Of a stretch of DNA of 64,000 nucleotides, positions 38,101-46,134 are shown in pieces. The DNA is from Procambarus clarkii. Its lineage: Eukaryota; Arthropoda; Malacostraca; Decapoda; Cambaridae. Position numbers and translations under genes: made by a program. A model generated the notes under the pieces. The model saw only the letters and a list, made by a program, of their open reading frames with translations, was not told the origin of the DNA and did no database searches. Positions within the stretch are counted from its first letter, which is position 1, and the number at the start of each line of letters is the position of its first letter. The stretch spans positions 13,071,424 through 13,135,423 of the forward strand of contig NC_091209.1 of assembly GCF_040958095.1 (NCBI RefSeq), written 5' to 3'.

Positions 38101-40646
38101 GACCCGCCGCTGGGCCAGACGCCAGCCCTGAGGGACCCGCCGCTGGGCCAGACGCCAGCCCTGAGGGACCCGCCGCTGGGCCAGACGCCAGCCCTGAGGG
38201 GCCCGACGCCAGCTCCGAGGGACACGCCGCTGGGCCCGACGCCAGCCCCGAGGGACCCGCCGCCAGCCCTGAGGGCCACGCCGCTGGGCCCGCCGCCAGC
38301 CCTGAGGGACCCGCCGCTGGGCCGGACGCCAGCCCTGAGGGACCCGCCGCTGGGCCGGACGCCAGCCCTGAGGGACCCGCCGCTGGGCCGGACGCCAGCC
38401 CTGAGGGACCCGCCGCTGGGCCGGACGCCAGCCCTGAGGGGCCCGATGCCAGCCCTGAGGGACCCGCCGCTGGGCCCGACGCCAGCCTTGAGGGACCCGA
38501 CGCCAGCCCTGAGGGACCCGCAACTAAACCCGTAGCTGGACCCGACGCCAGCCCTGAGGGACCCGCCGCTGGACCCGACGCCAGCCCTGAGGGACCCGCC
38601 GCTGGACCCGACGCCAGCCCTGAGGGACACGTCGCTGGGCCCGACGCCAGCCCTGAGGGACCCGCCGCTGGGCCGGACGCCAGCCCTGAGGGGCCCGACG
38701 CCAGCCCTGAGGGACCCGCCGCTGGGCCCGACGCCAGCCCTGAGGGACCCGTAGCTGGACCCGACGCCAGCCCTGAGGGACCCGACGCCAGCCCTGAGAG
38801 ACCCGCCGCTGGACCCGACGCCAGCCCTGAGGGGCCGGACGCCAGCCCTGAGGGACACGCCGCTGGGCCCGACGCCAGCCCTGAGGGACCTGCCGCTGGG
38901 CCGGACGCCAGCCCTGAGGGGCCCGATGCCAGCCCTGAGGGACCCGCCGCTGGGCCCGACGCCAGCCTTGAGGGACCCGACTCCAGCCCTGAGGGACCCG
39001 CAACTAAACCCGTAGCTGGACCCGACGCCAGCCCTGAGGGACCCGCCACTAAACCCGCCGCTGGACCCGACGCCAGCCCTGAGGGACCCGCCGCTGGACC
39101 CGACGCCAGCCCTGAGGGACCCGCCGCTGGACCCGACGCCAGCCCTGAGGGACCCGCCGCTGGACCCGACGCCAGCCCTGAGGGACCCGACGGCAGCCCT
39201 GAGGGACCCGACGGCAGCCCTGAGGGACCCGCCGCCAGCCCTGAGGGACCCGCCGCTGGGCCCGACGCCAGCCCTGAGGGGCCCGACGCCAGCCCTGAGG
39301 GACCCGCCGCTTCGTCGTCCCTATCATCACAGGACAGTAATTCTACATTACCATCTCGATCCTTGAACACTTCTCTTACTCCAGCCCCCTTGACCGGCAT
39401 CAATGGCACGTCTTGCCCTACCTTTACCGCCACGCTGATCTTGGTGAGTGGCTCCTCGTCCCCCGACCTACCCACAGCTGGCTCTCTTAAAGTCTCTCCA
39501 CCCGCAGCTCGATACACAAGTTCAGCTCCGGTGTCGCCATTGTGTGGCCTTAGCCCGTTTAGCCCAACTTCACTTGGTTCTGCCCGGAGGTCGCCGTCGG
39601 GTGCTAGTGAAGCTTCATCCTGGTCTTCCCATGTGGAGGAGAGGTCGTCGTTGCCCTACACTAGTCACCTGGCTCTTGGTCTACACAACAGTGTTGCTGA
39701 TGGCTTCACGGCCATGAAGATCTGTGGGTTCATCGTGAAGCTCCTAAACGACGTCATCGCGGGCACGCCTATTGATGAGCAGCAACTTGGTGAATTTGCC
39801 ACTTGGGAAACCTCTTGGATGGCTTGGGGGATAAAGGAAGTTAAAGACGGCGATGATACTTTACTGATTCAGACACTGAAGGAAGAGTTAAAAGCTAAGA
39901 AAAAGTGCAAGTCGGAAGTGAAAGCTCTCTTCAGAGTGCCGGAAGATCCTGAAGGAAAGGCGTGCCACATTACTCGCACCCTTGACCTTGCCTCTACAAA
40001 GAACTTCCTCGAGAAGTGCCACTCGCAAGGAGTAAGGCTTCATTCAGTCTTCTGCGCTTTGGCCAACGTGGCTTTCGTGGACCTCTTGATGGAGAGGGAC
40101 GTTGTTCGCAACTCCTACGTCATCTGTAGCAGCCACTACAGCAACCTGCGACGCTATTGGAAGAGCGACTCTTCTCTAGGTCTCGGCTGCAACATTGCAC
40201 CCTTCCATCTATGTGTAGATACAAAGTCTGACGAAACTAGAGACTTCTGGAGCTATGTGCGGTCTTTCCAAGAGAACTTGGAGAAGGCCTTGGATCATGC
40301 CACAATGCGGAGAGAGTCTTCAGCGTTTCAGATATTCGTCCCTGAAGTATTGGACCATAGGCAGGTTTTACTGGAACCATGGCCTTTTGAGACCGATTAT
40401 TACACATCCAACATGGGTGACGTGACGGCCCTTGTAACGGAGGGAGGTCCACACGTGTATCTGGAACACCTGGTGTCCTCTACATCGATCAATAAGTTAA
40501 GCTTTGGATTTTCTCACGTATTTCACACCTTCAGGGGCCGCTTTATCCACACCTTGGACTACAACACACAGCTTGTCACAGAGACGGTAGCAGAAGAGTA
40601 CTGCAACAGGTTGTTTAAAAAACTACATGAAGTAATAAACGGCTAG
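34963..40646 (+). CDS. Gene A: condensation/CoA-dependent acyltransferase-like protein with giant internal repeat
   Basis: Exons 34963-35129, 35319-35406 and 36954-40646 join (intron phases 2 and 0) into 1315 aa. The N-terminus has the pattern of the BAHD/alcohol-acetyltransferase/condensation superfamily (WLRPATPLEELFEA, then ALLHLYRKVPNLRACF). The motif expected as HHxxxDG reads HNSVADG at about residues 996-1002, so the second His, the usual general base, is Asn. Later blocks fit the second half of the fold: SNLRRYW, DFWSYVRSFQENLEKAL, a SNMGD segment, and a C-terminal helix. Between FLP and the motif lies about 750 residues of PAAGPDASPEG-type repeat plus a Ser/Pro-rich linker. ATG 34963 was chosen because a tttag acceptor ends at 34951; an in-frame ATG at 34876 lies before it. 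Gene B is a convergent paralog. Substrate unknown; possibly a pseudoenzyme. Confidence 0.82.
35319..35406 (+). CDS. Gene A coding exon 2
   Basis: 88 nt; completes the split Arg, then 29 codons (KVPNLRACFGSFEDQTWF and on), ending in phase 0 at AAG|GTAACA. It carries the family's 'P-x-LR' element. Gene B exon 2 is its counterpart. Confidence 0.87.
35407..36953 (+). other. Gene A intron 2
   Basis: 1.55-kb intron with a G-run near 36198 and otherwise no repeat or exon that I can recognise. Confidence 0.8.
36954..40646 (+). CDS. Gene A coding exon 3 (repeat array and C-terminal domain)
   Basis: 1230 codons plus stop after acceptor ttgcag. In order: VVTDEDMEGVM and a bridging segment; the tandem array (37053-39311); a Ser/Pro/Thr linker to about 39657; then the HNSVADG-containing domain to the stop. 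Confidence 0.88.
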   Translation: MVTDEDMEGVMTSIRTCHYKSFEGPLWCARFLPDASPEGPDASPEGPDTSPEEPATGPAAGPDASPEGPAAGPDASPEGPAAGPDATPEGPAAGPDASPEGPGASPEGPAAGPGASPEGPAAGPGASPEGPAAGPGASPEGPAAGPGASPEGPAAGPGASPEGPAAGPDASPEGPAAGPDASPEGPAAGPDASPEGPAAGPDASPEGPAAGPDASPEGPAAGPDASPEGPAAGPDASPEGPAAGPDASPEGPAAGPDASPEGPAAGPDASPEGPAAGPDASPEGPAAGPDASPEGPAAGPDASPEGPAAGPDASPEGPAAGPDASPEGPAAGPDASPEGPAAGPDASPEGPAAGPDASPEGPAAGPDASPEGPAAGPDASPEGPAAGPDASPEGPAAGPDASPEGPAAGPDASPEGPDASSEGHAAGPDASPEGPAASPEGHAAGPAASPEGPAAGPDASPEGPAAGPDASPEGPAAGPDASPEGPAAGPDASPEGPDASPEGPAAGPDASLEGPDASPEGPATKPVAGPDASPEGPAAGPDASPEGPAAGPDASPEGHVAGPDASPEGPAAGPDASPEGPDASPEGPAAGPDASPEGPVAGPDASPEGPDASPERPAAGPDASPEGPDASPEGHAAGPDASPEGPAAGPDASPEGPDASPEGPAAGPDASLEGPDSSPEGPATKPVAGPDASPEGPATKPAAGPDASPEGPAAGPDASPEGPAAGPDASPEGPAAGPDASPEGPDGSPEGPDGSPEGPAASPEGPAAGPDASPEGPDASPEGPAASSSLSSQDSNSTLPSRSLNTSLTPAPLTGINGTSCPTFTATLILVSGSSSPDLPTAGSLKVSPPAARYTSSAPVSPLCGLSPFSPTSLGSARRSPSGASEASSWSSHVEERSSLPYTSHLALGLHNSVADGFTAMKICGFIVKLLNDVIAGTPIDEQQLGEFATWETSWMAWGIKEVKDGDDTLLIQTLKEELKAKKKCKSEVKALFRVPEDPEGKACHITRTLDLASTKNFLEKCHSQGVRLHSVFCALANVAFVDLLMERDVVRNSYVICSSHYSNLRRYWKSDSSLGLGCNIAPFHLCVDTKSDETRDFWSYVRSFQENLEKALDHATMRRESSAFQIFVPEVLDHRQVLLEPWPFETDYYTSNMGDVTALVTEGGPHVYLEHLVSSTSINKLSFGFSHVFHTFRGRFIHTLDYNTQLVTETVAEEYCNRLFKKLHEVING
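37053..39311 (+). repeat. Coding minisatellite, 33-bp units (11 aa) in gene A
   Basis: The unit encodes PAAGPDASPEG. The core (about 37450-38200) is made of near-identical 33-bp copies. The flanks are more diverged and include shorter units lacking PAAGP and variants such as GASPEG, CACS-type or TKPVAG insertions. Total span 2.26 kb, all in frame. The product would be a long Pro/Ala/Ser/Gly-rich, acidic, disordered segment. The repeat contains no stop in five of the six frames. Confidence 0.95.
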
Positions 40647-41129
40647 GGAAAATGTGTACAATCTTCTTGCACATGATGCCAGATCTATCTGGTTGGGTAC
40701 TACTTGATCAACGCAAATTGATGGATAATTGTCAATATTTGTGTAGTGGCGTGTCCACTTCCTAAAATTAGTGCTGTAAACTTTAAAGTATTGCAGGCTG
40801 TTTGTATCAGTTAGGATGGAATTAGGGGTTGCGTGTAATGTGCCTGTAACTTGCTGTTTTCAGTCTTCCAGCAAGACCGTAGGACTGAATTCTAGTTTTT
40901 CACAATTTTACCAGCTTAAAGTACTGTCATAAATAACTTAATTCAGTTTGATGTATTTCAAAGCCTGAATTTCCAAACGTGCAATGTAATTTAGTATACA
41001 AAGAAAAATCACTTTTTAGTAAATTTTCACTATATAATTAAGCAGTTTTAATCTTCATTAAGTTATTAACACATCTTGATCAGCTGAGTTCGTAAATTTG
41101 TTTTGAAACTTTAATTTATTGTGTATTTA

Positions 41130-41135
41130 AATAAA
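41130..41135 (+). terminator. Poly(A) signal of gene A
   Basis: AATAAA about 480 bp after the gene A stop, in an AT-rich 3'UTR, followed within 10 bp by an A-run. It is the best-placed signal before repeat-rich intergenic DNA. Confidence 0.5.
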
Positions 41136-41377
41136 TTGTGTGCAAAAAAAATATTCGTATCATTTGAGACCGACATGAAGAGGTCTTCGTTAAACAAAGA
41201 TTATATACGCCAGCATTTAATGTCCCCTAACGCTTATTAAAGTCGGAGATTGCCATATCTCTACATGTTTGGCTTCTTATTTGTTCGTCAGTACAGCAAT
41301 GTGGAAAATTGTGGTGGATCTGCACGAAGTACACTATTAGAACTTTTAACTTGGTAATTAAAGATTTAATTCCGTCC

Positions 41378-41455
41378 ATCCACTTGGACTAGTAGGTACA
41401 GCAACGGCCTTGCTTCTTGCAGGTCGGAGTTAGTCCCTGCTGGTCCAAGCTATTG
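41378..41455 (+). mobile_element. SINE family C head, decayed
   Basis: Forward tRNA-like head (ccacttggactagtaggtac ... gcaggtcggagttagtccc) between genes A and B. Confidence 0.55.
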
Positions 41456-42143
41456 TGCATAATTCTGTCAAATACCAGATATTGGGCCTAGTCTGCCTAA
41501 TAGTTCTATAGTCGTACTGCCTTAGCGATCTCCCCCCCCCTCAAATACGTTACCATCTATTTTGAGTAAGCAAATAAAACTTACATTGCGGATCTCTACA
41601 AACGGTTGAATGTTAGCGCCAACTTTCTCAGTACCAAAGGATATGATCTCACATTCGTCAGGGTCTAACATTTACCATAATGTGAAACGACTCTATAGTT
41701 TCGTGTGGGAGGGGGGGGGGGGAGGTTGACTGGGCAAATTTGGTTCCTCTAACAAATACACATTTTTGGACCCACCACTTGGGCTATAATGGTGACAGTA
41801 TTTTCGTCGTCAAAAGTCCGTTTACTCGTGTACTGGCATCTTTAATTATATCTAGGACTTTAAGATATAAGTGCCATACTTTTAGGCTTGGTGGCTGCTA
41901 CTGATAATCACCTAGTTTGATTCAATCTCCCTCGGTCAGGCATTTATTCTATAATATTGTGAAGACTTTGAATATCCTGTAGAGTTCCTCACACTTTGAC
42001 TTCACTTTTCTTTTTTTAAACCATGGTTTAGTCCTATGCATTTAACTCCACCCTTTGGATACGGACAAATTTGACTACTTGTCTGTTAATTTCTTGTTGA
42101 TCCTTTATTTCCTCTGGTATCTGACATTCTATCGCGTACTTTT

Positions 42144-42170
42144 CTTTACGTGTACCTTCTACACGTAAAG
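42144..42170. repeat. Hairpin, 11-bp arms
   Basis: ctttacgtgta, 5-nt loop, tacacgtaaag, in the intergenic DNA between genes A and B. Confidence 0.9.
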
Positions 42171-42643
42171 GTAGAAGGTTTATCTTTGCCTAAAATGATA
42201 CATCCCGACTTCATCTTCCACTTTGCATTTGAGTATAATCTCTTGTTTCGAAGGTTACGTCGCCTATTAAAGATTATTACATCTTTGGCTGACCTCGACT
42301 TCGCTTAGATACAGACTTCAGTATGTCATGTTGGCCAACTTCCCTCTAGTCTCTAAACCTGTCCCAGGCTACATTCTCTAGTTCTGGTGCCCTTGGTTAT
42401 CGTATTTAGTTATTCCACGCACCACATCCTGCCTGCTGGTATCTTTTCCTTCCCTTCCATGCCCAGCATTAGGAGGGGGGGGGGGGGGAACTCCCCTGGT
42501 ACCCCTCTGTACCAGGGAGTACAGAGGTGGAGGAGAGTAACAGTTTAGGGTTCATCAGTGGAGGGGGAGAAAATTCATGCAGCCCGACACCTAAACCTCT
42601 CAATATGGACCGTCTCTCGGTTCCTAACACTTACCATTTCCTG

Positions 42644-43116
42644 CCCGGTTATCCATTCCTCCGTCCTTACCCGTTGGCAGGGTTCTTGGTCGTCTGTTAC
42701 TGGTAACAAACTCCGTACTCTTAAATGTTGTTTCCTCGTGGCCATCCTCCTACCACCGTAACCGGCGATGGGAAACTGCTCTTGCGAGGTTGCGTATTGG
42801 CCATACTCGCTTAACCCATGGTCACTTGGAGCGCCGCCCTGCTCCTTGTCCTAATTGCATTGTCCCTCTTACGGTCGTGCATATCCTTCTTGAATGTCCT
42901 GACTTCCGGGACGAGCGTGTCTTGCTTTCCGACCGCCCCTCGCGGTCACTTGTCCCTCAATAGGATTCTTGGTTACTGATACTTTTGATATCGTTCGCCT
43001 TATGCGTTTTTGTACTCGTATTGGCATCCTTGGTGATATTTAGCGCCCTCTGATTATTCCGCACATTTGATGGTGCTACATAGCCTTCCCGGTTTGGTGC
43101 CTTCTTTTGATACTTA
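42644..43116 (+). mobile_element. Second LINE family, 5'-truncated, with 14-bp target duplication
   Basis: Encodes the C-terminal region of a reverse transcriptase polyprotein (RLRIGHTRLTHGHLERRPAP, then VVHILLECPDFRDERV). It ends in an acttactta-type tail. It is flanked by cttaccatttcctg at 42630-42643 and 43117-43130. Frames are broken. Its 3' end is the source type for the tails at 46821-46874 and 14085-14127. Confidence 0.85.
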
Positions 43117-43429
43117 CTTACCATTTCCTGGCTTTAATATTAATGTTCTGAATCAAAAGCCCGAGGCAACATTGTATAGTTCAGTGTCATTGCAAACGGA
43201 TCTCGTCATCTAATGATGGCAAGATCCTGAGTTGTAATAAATTAAAAATAAATTTTAAAGGAATTAGTTTTCCCACTCTGCCGATCACAGGGTAAATAAC
43301 ATCCTCAATCCCGATATAAAATAATTTATTATATACAATGTGTGGCGTGACATATGTACGTACGTACAGTGTGTATAAACAGTAAATTTTATAATAAATC
43401 TTTGGTCAAAGATTTGGCGACATTCAAGC

Positions 43430-43765
43430 CCCCTCAACACAGGTACGTTCCTGAGCTAAAAAGATTGAGTTATGGAGTAAGAAGTAAACCTTGCCACACT
43501 AGAGAGGGAGAGGGGGGGGGGGGATATAATATTATTAAAGGTTCTAAGGGAAGTTTACGTAGAATAAAAAGTATTGCTCAAAGCTAGTAACAGCAGAACG
43601 GTGTCATCGATGGAACTTTAGAGACGCAAATGAGTCGGACATCAGCAAGAACTTTCAGTGTAAGAGCTGTCAAAAATTTGAACAGGTTAAACTTAGAAGT
43701 CGTTGAGGCTAATCAGTTACAAAGTTTTAAATGTAAATATAAACGCGTGAGAAACAAGTCTGCAT

Positions 43766-43810
<45 letters not shown>

Positions 43811-43860
43811 AGGAGCCTAAGCTCGACCCTTCAAGCACATCTAGGCGAGTACATACCAAA
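43430..43860 (+). mobile_element. LINE 3' fragment with internal A-run
   Basis: Encodes ARTFSVRAVKNLNRLNLEVV and SFKCKYKRVRNKS, the C-terminal tail of the same CR1/Jockey-like family. It has a run of about 38 A at 43770-43808, then the family's 3' end (ctaggcgagtac). 5'-truncated. Confidence 0.82.
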
Positions 43861-44703
43861 TGTCTAATATCACGGTAACAATCTAAATATTTTAATTAAA
43901 AAATCATTAGTAAAAATATAATTTTTTAATTCAAATTAGTACAAATAAAAAATAGTAAAATAATAAAGGCGCACCACTGGGCGCATGAAGCACCGAACTC
44001 TCTGCTCCGCTCACTTGGAATTTAAACCAACATTCCCGAGCCATAACTTGTGAAGATATGAAGAGTCTGAGCGCAATTTTTGGGGCACGAAAGCGTAGCT
44101 AAAATGAAAAGTTTGGTGCAATATCACAGTATACGGTTAAAATAAACCTACTAATATGAGACATTATTCCTGGGCAGGAAACATTGCCTTACGTCAAGAT
44201 CACTTTAATCTTTTGTGTAACATTTTATCGGTGACTAGAATACATTACAACATTCACTGAATTCAACATAATTAAGATCTTTCTAATATAGAAAGACTAG
44301 TGCTGCCCAGCAGGTGCGTAAAACGTCCTGTTTACTGTAACCTCCAAGGCAGGCAGCCTCTGCCTTCACAGGGACTGGTCGCCACAAAGTATTATTTGTT
44401 CATTTATGGCAAATATCCGTAATAAAATTCACAGCAAAAGCCTATATTATGTTATTAGAAAATCGTCATTTAGGAGAGGAAAGACTGGATGAAGGATAGG
44501 GAAGGCAGATAGTCAGGGAAGACATAACTGTATAGGTTATATATGTATACTGGTTAAAATTTACTGTTGAGGCAACAGCAGACAGAATTTGCATATTCTG
44601 TTCATAAAATTACATGTACAGTAAAACTGATTCATGCACATTGACACTTTTACATATGTTAAGCCTCTCATACACAAGCCTCACGTCTATGTAATAATCT
44701 TTG

Positions 44704-46134
44704 TTACCGGTATTTGAGGGACTTTCTCACAACAGATTCTATTTCATCTGCAAAGCGTCGTCCTATGGCCGAGGAAAGAAAGAGAGTGGTCTGATTAATG
44801 TAGAAGCGTAAACTACTCGATTCCTCGTGAACTTGGAGGTTGATGTGGTGTGTGAAGAGGAAATGATGCAGGGGGGAGAGTGTGTTGAGGCCCGAGGCCA
44901 TGAGGTGCTCTCCGCGCCTGTTGAACAGCCCAGAGTCCTCCTGGCGGATGTTAGATATAGAGAGGTCGACATTAGGGAACCGACATGGGAGCTGCTCCTC
45001 CTCCTCACCGTCCTCAACATCTAGATTCAGAGGTATTTTCAATGTGTTAGATCTGTGACCCTTATTAATCTCCCACTGCTGCATGTAGACAGATTTTGCT
45101 GTTCTCCAGAAGTTTGTGTTCCATTCCTCTGGCTTCACTTTAATATTGATTGCGGGACGTTCTGGTGGCACGCCACTGCCATTGTTGTCATTGTCACCAA
45201 AGTTGTCATGCCACTCGTAACGCGGCTCTGGCCAATTGTAGTGAACAAAAACTCTGTGGTCGACGTCTATACTTCCACACTCTGGCCCAGCCCCGGCTTC
45301 CAGTATCAGATTGGCAGCCGCAGCACTCACACACGTTACAAAAGCACTTAAGTAACTGATTCGCTTGGCCTTACACTTGTTTATAAAATTCTGACTGGTT
45401 AGTTGCTCGATAGTTCTTTCGGTGAAGCTGTTCTCGTCATCTTCATTTACTTCGCCATTATTGTTGCCAGAGAAAATATCAGCATTGTTACCAATCGTGC
45501 CACAGACACACTGTAGACTCGCCATAACCTCCAGGTGTGGGTCATACTCAGTCTTCTGTGACTCCGTCTCTGAGGCACACTCTGGCACCCGCTGCACATC
45601 GTCAGTAGTAATGCGTTCAGCCATTACATCGTCCAGGAGTTGAACAAGTGTGTCACAGATCTTCACAATGCTTGACTCTTCCGCGAAGGGTTTGGGAACA
45701 CCTAATAATAGTTGGTATGTGTACATGTTGACCGGAGTAATGCAAGAGGATGGAGCCACTATATCACCCGAGGTCAGGGTGGTGTCGGCACTATTACTGG
45801 AGGTCGTCAGGGTGGCGTCGGCACTATTACTGGAGGTCGTCAGGGTGGCGTCGGCACTATTACTGGAGGTCGTCAGGGTGGCGTCGGCACTATTACTGGA
45901 GGTCGTTAGGGTGGCGTCATTTGTACTCGCAGTGACGAGGATAGTGTCAACAGTGCCATCAATGACTGGAGGTGTGTCAACAGCTGCCGCAGTACCAAGA
46001 CTGGCGGGGTCGGTGTCGGGCGTGTGGGAGTTGCCCAGGAGGGTGGCGGTACAGAGGGGGCCGCCCCAAAGGAACTTGTGCTGGGTCTGGATCTCTTCCA
46101 TGGTGCTCCATTTACACTCGTCACTCTCTGCTAT
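44704..46134 (-). CDS. Gene B coding exon 3
   Basis: 476 codons plus TAA, after acceptor ctccacag. Starts IAESDECKWSTMEEIQ, which aligns with gene A exon 3 VTDEDMEGVMTSIR. Contains the 11-aa repeat, PKPFAEE, and the C-terminal domain ending VVRKSLKYR. Confidence 0.85.
   Translation of the reverse strand: MAESDECKWSTMEEIQTQHKFLWGGPLCTATLLGNSHTPDTDPASLGTAAAVDTPPVIDGTVDTILVTASTNDATLTTSSNSADATLTTSSNSADATLTTSSNSADATLTTSSNSADTTLTSGDIVAPSSCITPVNMYTYQLLLGVPKPFAEESSIVKICDTLVQLLDDVMAERITTDDVQRVPECASETESQKTEYDPHLEVMASLQCVCGTIGNNADIFSGNNNGEVNEDDENSFTERTIEQLTSQNFINKCKAKRISYLSAFVTCVSAAAANLILEAGAGPECGSIDVDHRVFVHYNWPEPRYEWHDNFGDNDNNGSGVPPERPAINIKVKPEEWNTNFWRTAKSVYMQQWEINKGHRSNTLKIPLNLDVEDGEEEEQLPCRFPNVDLSISNIRQEDSGLFNRRGEHLMASGLNTLSPLHHFLFTHHINLQVHEESSSLRFYINQTTLFLSSAIGRRFADEIESVVRKSLKYR

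Larger units (their letters stand above)
41146..44703. other. Intergenic DNA between convergent genes A and B
   Basis: Contains SINE C head, two LINE fragments, hairpins and several G-runs. No coding exon. Confidence 0.6.

Noticed and set aside
37053-39311. Regular 33-bp units as a CRISPR-like array
   Set aside because: There are no distinct spacers; the units are contiguous, coding and in frame within a eukaryotic exon.
37007-39517. 836-codon and other long antisense open frames over gene A exon 3
   Set aside because: They exist because the 33-bp unit has no stops in those frames; they do not join to conserved sequence or splice sites.
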